A stretch of DNA of 64,000 nucleotides from Haloarcula amylovorans (GCF_004681185.1 NZ_SRIF01000012.1:1-64000); one strand, 5' to 3'. Positions 1 through 9,445 are shown, counted from the first letter of the stretch. Made by a program: numbers and translations. Notes: generated from the letters alone by a model not told the origin.

Positions 1-1
1 C

Positions 2-397
2 GACGCCGTCGAGGAGTTGCAGGCGGAGTACGGCGAGGTGGCGATGGTCGGCGATGGCATCAACGACGCGCCCGCGCTCGCCACCGCGGAGGTCGGTATT
101 GCGATGGGAGCCGCCGGCACCGACACCGCGCTCGAGACCGCCGACATCGCGCTGATGGGCGACGACGTCGGGAAGCTGCCGTACCTCTACGAACTGTCGC
201 ACACGGCCAACGGCGTCATCCGGCAGAACATCTGGACGAGCCTCGGCGTGAAGGCGCTGCTTGCCGTCGGCGTGCCGATTGGGCTCGTCAGCGTCGCCGT
301 CGCTGTCGTCGTCGGCGACATGGGGATGAGTCTCGGCGTCACCGGGAACGCGATGCGGCTGTCACGGATCGAGCCCGACCGGTTCTCCGACACCTGA
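2..397 (+). CDS. Zn/Cd-type P1B ATPase, C-terminal end (cut by window edge)
   Basis: This is the last 131 residues of a heavy-metal P-type ATPase whose start lies outside the window. It has the P-domain hinge motif GDGINDAPA, then the GTDTALETADIALM stretch and the last two membrane helices, ending in NAMRLSRI. It closely matches the same part of the ZntA-like pump at 48458-51145, so a Zn/Cd/Co exporter is likely. It converges with the regulator at 407-847, nine bases away. Confidence 0.9.
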   Translation, partial: DAVEELQAEYGEVAMVGDGINDAPALATAEVGIAMGAAGTDTALETADIALMGDDVGKLPYLYELSHTANGVIRQNIWTSLGVKALLAVGVPIGLVSVAVAVVVGDMGMSLGVTGNAMRLSRIEPDRFSDT

Positions 398-406
398 CGG
401 CCTCCT

Positions 407-847
407 TCACTCTCCAAGTCTGCTGTACTCCCGGAGCTGTTCCCGGAGGCCGTCTTCCTCGACTGGAGGATCGAACTCTCCCTCGTTCTCTCGTGCCCAC
501 TCCGTCAGCTCCCCGACGTCTTCGTCGAAGTGCCGGCGTAACGCTTTGATCGTGCGGTACCGCTCCGTGAGACCTGTGTGGTCGAGGTAGAGGCGGAGCT
601 TTGCGCCCGCCTCGGTCAGGCGGTATGCGTGGGAGGTGCCGCGCCCCTCGATTTCTCGGCGCTCGTACAGTCCGAGTTCCTCGCCCTCCCGCAGGCGGGT
701 CGAGACCGTCGACCGGCTGACCGTCGATTCCTCCACTAACCGTGTGAACTGGCTCCCGTTTGGTTCGATTTCACAGAGCAGTTCGACCGCGCCCTTGGCC
801 TCGAGGTAGGCCGACAGGGGTGCGTCCGAGCCGTCTTCACCACTCAT
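407..847 (-). CDS. Winged-helix transcriptional regulator
   Basis: This 146-residue acidic protein has a MarR/ArsR-like winged helix. The recognition region is around residues 30-65 (SRSTVSTRLREGEELGL), the wing follows with YERREIEGRG, and the C-terminal half is helical and possibly dimerising. I chose the ATG at 847 over one at 868 because the conserved fold begins just after it and because an imperfect palindrome occupies 857-876. It faces the Zn-pump tail, so a metal-responsive repressor is plausible; no metal-binding motif is evident, so that role is inference from position. Confidence 0.75.
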   Translation of the reverse strand: MSGEDGSDAPLSAYLEAKGAVELLCEIEPNGSQFTRLVEESTVSRSTVSTRLREGEELGLYERREIEGRGTSHAYRLTEAGAKLRLYLDHTGLTERYRTIKALRRHFDEDVGELTEWARENEGEFDPPVEEDGLREQLREYSRLGE

Positions 848-856
848 GGCACCAAT

Positions 857-876
857 AGTACAGTACATACTATACT
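857..876. promoter_or_regulatory. Imperfect palindrome at regulator start (candidate operator)
   Basis: Two 9-base arms, AGTACAGTA and TACTATACT, pair with one mismatch around a CA centre. The site ends ten bases before the regulator's ATG, where the transcription start of a haloarchaeal gene would lie. Autoregulation by the adjacent winged-helix protein is inferred. Confidence 0.5.
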
Positions 877-887
877 AATACTTGGGG

Positions 888-3045
888 ATTGTGCCGCCGC
901 TGAACGGTGCAGAGCGGATAGAATACCGACACGCGTTTACGCGTCCCTCCACTTCACAGGCATCAGTCACCGACGGGGTCTGCTTCCCGGAAACACGGAA
1001 ACGACACGCCCTCAGTTTAGTACAAATCATACCATTGATCGGCAAAATGATGCTCGCGAACGCGGCGGACGCGGCGACAGCCGACCCGAGGAGACACCGA
1101 GTCGTCACCGTCTCGAACCCTCCATAGATGCCGCTGGACGACTCCCTCCGAGACGCCGTGAACGACGTGCGGCTGCAGGCGGAGGAACTCTTCCCCGAAC
1201 ACGGCAATCTCACGTACGTCATCGGAAAGATCGTCCTCCCGACCCACCTCCTCGCGGACGGACACGACCACCAGACCAACACCCCCTTCGACTTCGAGGG
1301 GATGCTCAAACTGGCCATCTACAGGCGCGTGACCGGGATGAGTCAGGAGGCCATCTCCGACCAGCTCGAAAGCTGGCCCTACCTCCAGCAGCGGTTCGGC
1401 TTGGACGGTGCCCCGTCGCAGGAGACCATCTCCTACACGAAGCGACACCGGTTCGAGGATCTGGACACGCGCCATTTCCTGCGGGCGGTCGCCGACGAGT
1501 TTGCCGAGTTGACCGAGGAACACGACTCCACGTACAGCCCCGACCAGCCGCCAGACAGCGATCCGTCACCGGAGGAGGTCGCGGCGAGCGGCGAGCCGAT
1601 TCACCACTACGTGGATCGGCACGCCAAGCACGTCATCACCGGGGCGCAAAACGAGGTCTGGCCGGTGCTTGACACCGGCCGCGCCGACAACACCAAGCAC
1701 GCCGACAGGCGGGTGTGGGAACACCAGACCGCGATGAGCCTCTCGAAACGCGCGGGGACGCACAGCGTGTTCCGGACGTTCAACAAGTTCCGCCGGGACG
1801 CACTCCACCACGACACCCACCTGTACGCAGTCCAGATGCTCGGCCTCCCCGACGATCACGACTACGACCTCTCCGAGTACCCCGGAGCCCGCCTCCCCAC
1901 GCCCGACTGGCGAGACGTCGCCTCCTCTGTCACGAACCAGTTCAACGCCGCCGTCGACAGGCAGATGGCCAACATCGCGCCGACCGCGCTGTTCACAGAG
2001 CCGGTGGTGGCCGCCCTCGACACGACCCACGACCCGTTCAACGTCTCCCCGTGGAAGGACGAAGAGGACATCGAGCCGGAGGACGACCGGATCGCGGTCG
2101 GCAGAGACACGGGAAGGACGAAGGTGCCAAAGGACGACTACCCCGAGATGGTGAACGGCGGCGAGGACAGCCACACCTACCAGTACGAGTACGCGACGCT
2201 CACGGTCGTCGGTCGGAACGCACCCATCGTGCTGGCGGTCGAACCCGTCCGTCACGACTCGACGTGGGAAGGGGAGGAGGGGGAGACCGTCAGCTGGGCC
2301 GAAGTGGTCGACCGCTTGCTCACACAGGCGCGGAAGCACGTCGACATCCAGCTCGTGATGGCCGACCGGGCGTTCGACGGACACGCCGTCGGCCACGTCA
2401 TCGACCAGTACCACGGCGTGAACTACCTGATTCCCAAAAAGAAGAACGCGACCGTCGGGGGCGAGAACGTCGCCGACAAGTTGGGCGACGTGAAGGAAGA
2501 CATGACGCTGCGGAGTCGCGTCGAACGGGACGCGTCCCTGTACCTGACCTCGGACACCCCGTACGTGGACGTGGCGGACGACCCGACCGTGGGCGAGGAC
2601 GGCTACAGCCACGACGCGAGCTTTCTGTACGTGCCGGCGGAGGACGAGGACTGGGCCGTGGACGAGGACAACGAGTACGCCGTGTTCGTGACGAACGCGG
2701 ACGACGTGTCGCCGATGGAGGCCATCGGGCTCTCTGACGAGTACTCCAAGCGGTGGGACATCGAAATCGAGTACAAGATGGTCAAGCCGCTGCTGCCGTC
2801 GATCCGGTCGACGGACTACCGGATGCGGTTCTTCACGTTCGCGTACAGCCTGCTGCTGTACAATCTGTGGCGGATGGTGGATCACTCGCTGAAGACGTTG
2901 GTGTCGGAGGTGTACGACGAGTACGGCCGAGGGCCGCACGAGGAGCGGTTGGATCCGTTGCTGACGCTGGCCGACCTCCACATGACCGTGGTGGCGTTGA
3001 TGCTGTTGCCGGACGGGGTCGACCCGCCGTTCTGACGGGGGCAAC
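888..3045 (+). mobile_element. IS4-like insertion sequence (ends tentative)
   Basis: The element holds a single transposase gene. Candidate imperfect terminal inverted repeats are at 888-907 and 3027-3045; they share about 13 of 19 positions, including a TTG start and a GAACGG block. The right one overlaps the transposase stop codon. I could not find a clear target duplication, so the boundaries are uncertain. Its left end lies just beside the regulator's promoter at 847-880. Confidence 0.45.
1128..3035 (+). CDS. DDE transposase, IS4 superfamily
   Basis: This 635-residue transposase has the DDE catalytic layout. The first Asp is in AALDTTHDP (about residue 298), the second in VMADRAFDG (about 415), and the Glu sits in YSKRWDIEIEYKMVK, which fits the IS4 signature Y-x2-R-x3-E-x6-K exactly. 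It is longer than most IS4 transposases, with acidic insertions that suit a halophile. The frame is intact with no frameshift, so it could be active. A long open frame on the opposite strand is a codon-bias shadow. Confidence 0.88.
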   Translation: MPLDDSLRDAVNDVRLQAEELFPEHGNLTYVIGKIVLPTHLLADGHDHQTNTPFDFEGMLKLAIYRRVTGMSQEAISDQLESWPYLQQRFGLDGAPSQETISYTKRHRFEDLDTRHFLRAVADEFAELTEEHDSTYSPDQPPDSDPSPEEVAASGEPIHHYVDRHAKHVITGAQNEVWPVLDTGRADNTKHADRRVWEHQTAMSLSKRAGTHSVFRTFNKFRRDALHHDTHLYAVQMLGLPDDHDYDLSEYPGARLPTPDWRDVASSVTNQFNAAVDRQMANIAPTALFTEPVVAALDTTHDPFNVSPWKDEEDIEPEDDRIAVGRDTGRTKVPKDDYPEMVNGGEDSHTYQYEYATLTVVGRNAPIVLAVEPVRHDSTWEGEEGETVSWAEVVDRLLTQARKHVDIQLVMADRAFDGHAVGHVIDQYHGVNYLIPKKKNATVGGENVADKLGDVKEDMTLRSRVERDASLYLTSDTPYVDVADDPTVGEDGYSHDASFLYVPAEDEDWAVDEDNEYAVFVTNADDVSPMEAIGLSDEYSKRWDIEIEYKMVKPLLPSIRSTDYRMRFFTFAYSLLLYNLWRMVDHSLKTLVSEVYDEYGRGPHEERLDPLLTLADLHMTVVALMLLPDGVDPPF

Positions 3046-3629
3046 TTTCTAGTAATTATTCTGACCGATTAGCGACTCGTAGCTCTGCCACACTCCGTTT
3101 TCGCCGGTATTTATCGGAAAGAGTATGTTTTCGTCGGTGGTGGCCGGAGCAAGTCCCGACTGACCTCCCAAATACCGATTCACCCCCGATAATCGGTTGA
3201 TTCGGTTGGTAGCTACCCCTACTTTCCGAAACTATGGACAACCAGGCTCCCGAGACCGAGAACGACGTCTCGGTTCCGAGAAAATTCGTACGGATGGATT
3301 GAGTTGACATGGCATACTTCACCTCACGGCTGATTTTGTCAGATGTAGTAAAAAAGATTGATGGTGTTCGTGATTTCTAAGAGTCGGGGCTCATTTCAGG
3401 AACGCGGATATCCGAGGTGAGTTGGATGATTCTCAAGAAGGAATTCGGTCACCCTCTACGGACTGATTGTGTGCTGGGGCGTGTAAGCGGGAACACTGAT
3501 GAAGCCGAGCCCACCGAATTCTGGATCTCGGAAAATTCGCTTGAGGGACTCCATTTGCTGATTTAATCCTCTGTACTTACCGATCCTCCCAGTAGCTAAC
3601 AGATTCTGAGAATTTAACTCGAGCGGATG
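3046..3629. other. Gene-free, AT-richer stretch
   Basis: Nothing here looks like a real gene. The 88-codon minus-strand frame at 3056-3322 lacks the acidic haloarchaeal composition and any recognisable domain. The stretch lies between the IS element and the copA operon and may be degraded accessory DNA. Confidence 0.5.
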
Positions 3630-4805
3630 TCAATTAATCAACTCCCATTGGTTAGTCATTCCTCCATAGACACGGTTTAAAACTCGTCGTCTCGAGAAAA
3701 TACGGGCAAACAAAACAGGGTGGCGGAGGAGACGCAGTAGAACTGTACTCGGAGACCGGTCAACGTCTTCAATATCGATCCCGGCAGCGGCACGAATTGC
3801 TGCTCCCAGAACCTTGGGATTACGAGTTTCAAGAAAGTATCTCACAACTGTGGCGAAAATGTACTCCGTTTTCATCCTCTGATATAAACTGTCAGGAAAA
3901 TTGTGTAATTGGCCGCTGTTAGCCAACTCTGCGGCCAAGAATCCCGATTCAACGGCCTGTGAGATCCCCTTTCCGGTGAGTCGGTTTGCGATACCTGCAG
4001 CATCACCCACCCGTACGACGGAATGCTCCGGTAGATAGGTTCTGTCGGGATCAAGGCTTGGTCCCTCGGGAATGATTGCGACGTTCGTCCGTTCCTGCGA
4101 CGGGACTGGCCACCCATTCCGCTTACAGGCTTCCCTCAATGCCTTCATATAATCACTAGGCCGGTCACTGACCGTCCAGCCGATACCAACGTTGGCTCGT
4201 TGCGATGTCTTCGGGAATGCCCACGAGTACCCTGTATAGTTCTCCAGAATTATCCGGCTGTTCGGGTACAACTCGGTGAAGTCCCCTTCGACATCACTGT
4301 TAAGCGCTACCATATATCCTGAATACTCGTTGGTTGTTCCGAGCGCTTTACTAGAGAGTGATGGCTGACCGGTTGCATCAACGACGAGATCATACTCATC
4401 GGTGAACTCGTGGAAATCTGTCCGTGTGATAGACTGGTTTTCGTGGATGTCAACACCCTTCTCTGAGAGTTGTTCTGCCCAGGACTGCTCAACGACATTT
4501 CGGTCCGTTATATATGTATCCGCAGCAGGAAAGGTGCCGGCTCCAGTGCGGTGGCGATCGGCGTCGATTCCGTCATACACCTCCACTTCCATCGCTGGCA
4601 GCGGATTGAGAAAGCCGTTCTCTACAGTCGGCTCGAGTGGGATCTTCGATACCGCTGTCATCGCTTCTCCGCAATTAACGCGTTTGCTATCGTAGGACTG
4701 CCGCTCATATAGTTCGACGACGAATCCAGCGTCGTCGAATCCAGCAGCTGCTGCAAGCCCGGCCATCCCTCCACCTATTACCGCAATTTTGGACGTTCGT
4801 GTCAT
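3630..4805 (-). CDS. Geranylgeranyl-reductase-family FAD oxidoreductase
   Basis: The 391-residue flavoprotein opens with the Rossmann dinucleotide motif KIAVIGGGMAGLAAAAGF. It has a GR2-type motif late in the chain, SVVRVGDAAGIANRLTGKGI, typical of the geranylgeranyl reductase / digeranylgeranylglycerophospholipid reductase family, which saturates isoprenoid chains. I chose the ATG at 4805 because the motif starts there and the upstream gene ends 28 bases earlier. It is last in the copA-HTH-DUF63 operon. The substrate is unknown; membrane lipid or quinone side chains are possible. Confidence 0.75.
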   Translation of the reverse strand: MTRTSKIAVIGGGMAGLAAAAGFDDAGFVVELYERQSYDSKRVNCGEAMTAVSKIPLEPTVENGFLNPLPAMEVEVYDGIDADRHRTGAGTFPAADTYITDRNVVEQSWAEQLSEKGVDIHENQSITRTDFHEFTDEYDLVVDATGQPSLSSKALGTTNEYSGYMVALNSDVEGDFTELYPNSRIILENYTGYSWAFPKTSQRANVGIGWTVSDRPSDYMKALREACKRNGWPVPSQERTNVAIIPEGPSLDPDRTYLPEHSVVRVGDAAGIANRLTGKGISQAVESGFLAAELANSGQLHNFPDSLYQRMKTEYIFATVVRYFLETRNPKVLGAAIRAAAGIDIEDVDRSPSTVLLRLLRHPVLFARIFSRRRVLNRVYGGMTNQWELIN

Positions 4806-4833
4806 CGGTTTTTGCCAATCTTTGAGGCCATCG

Positions 4834-5835
4834 TTAAGCTCCCAACAGCATCCGAAGTGACCCACGAACGCCCATCGGGAGTCCGATCGCTCCGATGAAG
4901 AACGTCATAAGCCACCACCACGTGTGATTCATCTCCTCTTTCGCATCGGCGAGATACCACACGATGCCGACAGTCACGACGAGTTTCAGCACGAACGTCG
5001 ATCCGGAGAATCCAGTCGCCTGGTACACGAGATTCGTCACGACCAGCTTTGGGGAGTAGCCGAGGAACGTCACACCGATGAGATTCTGCGCAGCGTCCCA
5101 CAACTGGCCGAAAACGGCCAGCAGAATTAGCGGGTGTCGAAGGTGTGTGATATTGACGAAACTCGCGCCCCAGTAGTAGAGTGCGGTTACGCCGAGCGCT
5201 ATCCCCGTCGTCGCGACAGGAACCCATAGGCGGAGTGGGGTCGATGTCGAGAGGCCGTGCCAAACAGCCCACCAGACGGCCCCGACAGCCCACACCGACC
5301 CGACGAGCCCGACTGTTAGCGGGATAGATCCGATATTTTGGTCACGCAAGAGTGCACCGACACCGAGCGCGAGGATGGTGACAGCGGTGACGACGATGTA
5401 AATCGATGGCGTGATGAACCACACCGCGTAGTCCCCGAGCAGCCCGAGATCCTCGAGGGCGCGCATCGCCCCACCTGCGATGATGATCGGAGCGAACCCG
5501 TAGGCCAGTCGTGCGTCGAACGTGACGTCGAGTTGGTCGAGATACGCACGTAGTCCGGGGAGGCTGTATACGACTGCCGCGAGGTAGATTACCGTGTTCA
5601 CCGCGTTGTAGCCCTGGACAGCACGAACCCCCTCGTGCGTGACTGGCTGACCGGCCGCATCGGCGACGACTGGTCCCCAGAGATACTGCCAGATGAACCG
5701 GTCGTAGACCAACGTCGGAAACACGAGGATGCCCCCACCGAGAAGGACGAGCGGGGCCAGCAGGTACAGCGCCCACCACTCGCGTGAGCCGGTCTCCGGA
5801 AGGACAGTCTCGACGCGGCGGGTGACAGTACTCAC
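4834..5835 (-). CDS. DUF63 family membrane protein
   Basis: This very hydrophobic protein of 333 residues has about eight membrane helices. The segments GYNAVNTVIYL and GGAMRALEDLGLL resemble the DUF63 family of archaeal membrane proteins of unknown function. I start it at GTG 5835, which overlaps the preceding stop as GTGA and has a good ribosome site upstream; the ATG at 5883 would instead overlap the previous gene by 52 bases. It is translationally coupled to the HTH gene before it in the copA operon. Confidence 0.75.
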   Translation of the reverse strand: MSTVTRRVETVLPETGSREWWALYLLAPLVLLGGGILVFPTLVYDRFIWQYLWGPVVADAAGQPVTHEGVRAVQGYNAVNTVIYLAAVVYSLPGLRAYLDQLDVTFDARLAYGFAPIIIAGGAMRALEDLGLLGDYAVWFITPSIYIVVTAVTILALGVGALLRDQNIGSIPLTVGLVGSVWAVGAVWWAVWHGLSTSTPLRLWVPVATTGIALGVTALYYWGASFVNITHLRHPLILLAVFGQLWDAAQNLIGVTFLGYSPKLVVTNLVYQATGFSGSTFVLKLVVTVGIVWYLADAKEEMNHTWWWLMTFFIGAIGLPMGVRGSLRMLLGA

Positions 5836-6056
5836 GACCCGTTCACCTCCAATCGCCACGTCGTGCTTTTCGAGCGCCCCCACTGTTCGAGTGAAACGAT
5901 TGTGAGTTCGTCCTGGAGCTGGCTGAGATACTGCGCGACTGCCTTGGGAGATCCGTCGAGGTCGCTGGCAATCTCGCGAGCCCGGAGGTATGTCGGTTCG
6001 CTACTGGCTGTCTCGACGAGGTACCTTCGAACCGTGTGCCGGGAAATATTCGACAT
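5832..6056 (-). CDS. Small HTH protein (DUF7123-like)
   Basis: The 74-residue protein has a winged-helix-like core: HTVRRYLVETA, then REIASDLDGSPKAVAQYL as the recognition unit, ending TTWRLEVNGS. It resembles the small haloarchaeal DUF7123 family; the family name is from memory. The start is the ATG at 6056, 17 bases after the copA stop, so it is cotranscribed with copA and may regulate it. No metal-binding cluster is visible. Confidence 0.7.
   Translation of the reverse strand: MSNISRHTVRRYLVETASSEPTYLRAREIASDLDGSPKAVAQYLSQLQDELTIVSLEQWGRSKSTTWRLEVNGS
5843..5850 (-). promoter_or_regulatory. Shine-Dalgarno site deciding the DUF63 start
   Basis: GGAGGTGA on the minus strand lies seven bases before GTG 5835, inside the end of the upstream HTH gene. 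It supports internal re-initiation at the GTGA overlap rather than use of the ATG at 5883. Confidence 0.6.
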
Positions 6057-6073
6057 TGATCTAGAGGTGACGG

Positions 6074-8680
6074 TTAGCGAAGAAATCCGAAGAGCTTGTA
6101 GTCGTGATCGGGGGTGTACCGCCGGAACAGGAGACTGTTCGTCAGCACCGACACCGACGAGAACGCCATTGCTGCTGCAGCGAGCACGGGCTGGAGGAGG
6201 CCGAGCGACGCTAACGGAATCATCGCCGTGTTGTAACCGAGCGCCCACACGAGGTTCTGTTTGATCTTCTGGAGTGTCGCGTCTGAGATTCGGATCGCCT
6301 TTACCACGTCGAGCGGGTCGTCTCGCATCAGCGTGACGTCTGCAGCTTCGATGGCGACGTCGGTGCCGGAGCCGATTGCTGTCCCGACGTGTGCGACCGC
6401 GAGTGCCGGAGCGTCGTTGACGCCGTCACCGACCATCATCGCCTGCCGGCCCTCGTCTTGAATACTGTCGACCGCGTTGGACTTGTCCTCAGGAAGGACT
6501 CCTGCGCGGACGTTCTTCGGGTCGATACCCACCTGTTTAGCGACCGCACGGGCAGTTCGCTCGTTGTCGCCCGTAATCATCATCACGTCAACTCCCCGCT
6601 CTTGGAGTGCTGTGACAGCCTGCTTGGAGCTTTCCTTCACTGTGTCGGCGTCGGCGACCACACCCACGAGCTCCCCCTCGTAGGCGACCAGCATCGCCGT
6701 CTTCCCCTCGTTCTCGAGGCGTTCCATCGTCTCCTCAGCGGGAGAGGGGTCGATCCCGTTGTCCCGCAGCAGCTTGCGGTTGCCGACCAGCACCTCGCTG
6801 TCACCAATGACTGCTTTGATCCCGTGGCCCGGAACGTTCTCGAAGTCGTCAGGCTCAGTCACGTCCAGGCCGCGTTCTTCGGCCCCTTCGACGATTGCAC
6901 GGGCGAGCGGGTGTTCGCTGCCGCTTTCAGCTATCGCCGCCAGTCGAAGCACATCATCCTCTGAGAGGCGCTCACGGGTGCTGAGCTGTCCACCATCTGG
7001 GGTCGGCTCGCCACCGTCAGTCACCACATTTCCATCGCTATCAAAGACGACCACGTCGGTGAGTTCCATTTCACCCTCCGTGAGGGTGCCCGTCTTGTCG
7101 AAGACGACCGTGTCGACGTCTTTTGCGCGTTCGAGGATGTCACCGCCCTTGAACAGGACGCCGTTCTGGGCACCAATCGTCGTCCCGACCATCGTCGCTG
7201 CGGGCGTCGCCAGCCCCAGCGCACAGGGACAGGCGATGAGGATCGAGGACGCGAAGACAATTATCGCGAACTCGAAGACTGAAACGGTCCCACCGACCGG
7301 GGCCGGGCCGCCAGCAACCTGACCCCACAGCGGGAGCCAGTCGACGAAGCCAGCGAGAGCCTCGGGGAACAGGAACCAGACGACACCCCAGAGAAGGGCG
7401 TTCGCGATGACCGCAGGCACGAAGTACGCGGAGATGCGGTCGGCGAGATTCTGGATGTCGGGCTGGCGCGACTGGGCCTCCTTGACTGTCTGGACGATCT
7501 GTTGGAGGGCCGTGTCTTCTCCAACCTTCGTCGCCTCCACGACAAGGACGCCGTTCTCGTTAATCGTCGAGCCGACGACCTCATCGCCCTCCTCTTTCTC
7601 GACAGGCACAGATTCGCCAGTGACCATTGACTCGTCGACGGCAGACTGACCGTCGACAACGACACCGTCTGTGGGAATCTTCTCACCTGGACGAATTTTC
7701 ATCCGGTCACCAGTTGTGACCTCTTCAAGCGGAACTTCTTCTTCACTGCCGTCCTCGCGGACAATGGTCGCCGTTTCGGCTTCCATTTCGAGGAGCTTTC
7801 GGAGGGCCTCACCCGCTTGGCCCTTCGACCGAGCTTCGAGATAGTTACCCAACGTGATGAACACGAGGATGAGGGCTGCCGTGTCGAAATAAAGTCCACC
7901 TGCAATGAGTTCAGCAAGGACTGCCACAGAGTATAGATAGGCCGTTGTTGAACCGATCGCAATCAGCACGTCCATATTGGCGCGGCCGTTCTTCACGATC
8001 GCCTTGTACGAGTTCTTATAGAACGGCCAGCCGAGGATCGCCTGTACCGGCGTGGCGAGGAGGAACTCAACCCAGCCAAGTTCCACACCGAAGACGGCTT
8101 CAGGGACGATCGCGCCACCGAGCAGATAATTGTCGATGAGGAAGAAGAGCAACGGTGCCGATAACACTGCCCCAAAGAGGGTCAACCTGAGTTGCTTCCG
8201 AGTTTCGGCTTGACGGGCGGCATCTCGTGCGTCCTGGCCCGACTCTTCGTCGGCACCATCTTCGCGGACGGGCGAGTAGCCAGCCTCCTCGATAGCATCG
8301 TACAGCGCACCAATAGATACTTCCGCAGGATTGTAGGTGACCTGTGCTTCGTCGGTTGCGTAATTGACCTCCGCATTAACGACGCCCGGAATATTTTCAA
8401 GAGCGGTTTGGTTGGTCTCGGCGCAGTTGGCACAGGTCATATCGGAGATGGCAATCGTTACCGTCTCAGAGACTGCGCCGTACCCGGCCTCGTCGATCGC
8501 GTCGTAGATTTCTTTGAGCGATACCTCTTCAGGGTCGTAGGTGACGGAACCCTCGTCGGTGGCGAAGTTCGCATCCGCCTCCGATACCCCGTCGAGCGAT
8601 TCGAGAGTGTCCTGGATCGTCGCCGAACAGTTGGCGCAGGACATTCCCGTGATATCAAGATGGATTGTTTGGCTTGTCAT
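6074..8680 (-). CDS. copA: Copper-exporting P1B-1 ATPase CopA
   Basis: This 868-residue Cu(I) pump starts with two HMA domains carrying CxxC pairs at Cys15/Cys18 and Cys83/Cys86. The transmembrane CPC motif is at 484-486 (IACPCALGLATP), the phosphorylated Asp528 is in DKTGTLT, the nucleotide-domain HP is at 590-591, and the hinge is GDGVNDAPAL. The last helices have YN and MAFSS, the other Cu(I) ligands of this subclass. It exports cytosolic Cu(I). It leads an operon with HTH, DUF63 and flavoprotein genes and lies just downstream of the TRASH regulator. Confidence 0.97.
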   Translation of the reverse strand: MTSQTIHLDITGMSCANCSATIQDTLESLDGVSEADANFATDEGSVTYDPEEVSLKEIYDAIDEAGYGAVSETVTIAISDMTCANCAETNQTALENIPGVVNAEVNYATDEAQVTYNPAEVSIGALYDAIEEAGYSPVREDGADEESGQDARDAARQAETRKQLRLTLFGAVLSAPLLFFLIDNYLLGGAIVPEAVFGVELGWVEFLLATPVQAILGWPFYKNSYKAIVKNGRANMDVLIAIGSTTAYLYSVAVLAELIAGGLYFDTAALILVFITLGNYLEARSKGQAGEALRKLLEMEAETATIVREDGSEEEVPLEEVTTGDRMKIRPGEKIPTDGVVVDGQSAVDESMVTGESVPVEKEEGDEVVGSTINENGVLVVEATKVGEDTALQQIVQTVKEAQSRQPDIQNLADRISAYFVPAVIANALLWGVVWFLFPEALAGFVDWLPLWGQVAGGPAPVGGTVSVFEFAIIVFASSILIACPCALGLATPAATMVGTTIGAQNGVLFKGGDILERAKDVDTVVFDKTGTLTEGEMELTDVVVFDSDGNVVTDGGEPTPDGGQLSTRERLSEDDVLRLAAIAESGSEHPLARAIVEGAEERGLDVTEPDDFENVPGHGIKAVIGDSEVLVGNRKLLRDNGIDPSPAEETMERLENEGKTAMLVAYEGELVGVVADADTVKESSKQAVTALQERGVDVMMITGDNERTARAVAKQVGIDPKNVRAGVLPEDKSNAVDSIQDEGRQAMMVGDGVNDAPALAVAHVGTAIGSGTDVAIEAADVTLMRDDPLDVVKAIRISDATLQKIKQNLVWALGYNTAMIPLASLGLLQPVLAAAAMAFSSVSVLTNSLLFRRYTPDHDYKLFGFLR

Positions 8681-8754
8681 GCTTGTTCTACTATACGGGG
8701 TCTAGGTTTAGGCGATTTACTGCTTCGAGAGGCGGGGTTTCGACTGCAGGAAAA

Positions 8755-8767
8755 TTTGGATTCCAAA
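8755..8767. promoter_or_regulatory. Perfect inverted repeat upstream of copA (candidate copper operator)
   Basis: TTTGGA and TCCAAA face each other around a single T, about 75 bases before the copA start and just after the end of the TRASH-regulator gene. The core TTGGATTCCAA recurs with one change at 9446-9456 in front of copZ and the regulator. Binding by that regulator is inferred. Confidence 0.45.
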
Positions 8768-8774
8768 GACGGCG

Positions 8775-9365
8775 TTACGCTCCCTCTTCGAGTCGCTGAT
8801 ACCGATCGTCGAACCGTGTGAGACAGGACGGACAACAGAAGTGATAGATCTCTCCGTCGATTCTCGTCGTTTCACCTTGATTATCAACGGTATTGTTACA
8901 TTCAGCACAGGTGAGTGCAAATTCGACGCCATCAACGGACGGCGTCCATTCAAGCTCGTCAATTAGTGTGACGGTGTAATCTGCTACATCGATCTCGTTA
9001 AAGAGTCCATCTACCCACTGACGTACGTTCTGGGCTTCAACACGGGCATAGAACCAAAGATCTCCTTCGGAGGTCGTGAAGACGTGTTCAACGCCATCTG
9101 ACTCTCGAGCCCGCTCGCGGGCGGCCTCCAACGACGCTGAGCCGATTTCGGCCTGAATAAATACCGGTACACCAGCTCGGAGATGAGCCCGGTTGACGTC
9201 AATCGTGAAGTTGTTAATGATGCCAGCTTCCTGTAATCGCTTTACCCGGTCAGAAACGGCTGGCCCCGACAAGTCGACCTCCTCGCCAATATCGCTGAAC
9301 GGGCGGCGGGCGTCATCAGCGAGTAACGAGAGGATTTCTAAGTCGGTTTCATCCAAATTGCGCAT
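8775..9365 (-). CDS. Lrp/AsnC-family copper regulator with TRASH domain
   Basis: The 196-residue protein has an AsnC-type helix-turn-helix (LDETDLEILSLLADDARRPF, then DLSGPAVSDRVKRL), a central effector-like domain, and a C-terminal TRASH zinc/copper ribbon with CAEC and FCCPSC cysteine pairs. Haloarchaeal homologues such as Halobacterium VNG1179C act in copper-responsive control of a P1-type ATPase. I chose ATG 9365 because the HTH begins there. It is upstream of copA on the same strand and divergent from copZ, which fits local copper sensing. Confidence 0.88.
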   Translation of the reverse strand: MRNLDETDLEILSLLADDARRPFSDIGEEVDLSGPAVSDRVKRLQEAGIINNFTIDVNRAHLRAGVPVFIQAEIGSASLEAARERARESDGVEHVFTTSEGDLWFYARVEAQNVRQWVDGLFNEIDVADYTVTLIDELEWTPSVDGVEFALTCAECNNTVDNQGETTRIDGEIYHFCCPSCLTRFDDRYQRLEEGA

Positions 9366-9445
9366 ACGACCGCTTCGTCTCGCAGGATACATTATTGTTG
9401 CCCACAACACACCTTCGAAATCGGTGATCTAGGGCTGCGACAACA

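Noticed and set aside
1566..3044. 492-codon open frame on the minus strand
   Set aside because: It is antisense to the transposase. The composition is rich in Val, His and Arg, as expected of the complement of GC-biased codons, and no domain is visible.
3056..3322. 88-codon minus-strand frame after the IS element
   Set aside because: There is no acidic bias, recognisable motif or promoter. I treat the stretch as non-coding.
8192..8821. 209-codon plus-strand frame
   Set aside because: It lies antisense over the copA start and the promoter, and its translation has no haloarchaeal acidity or domain.
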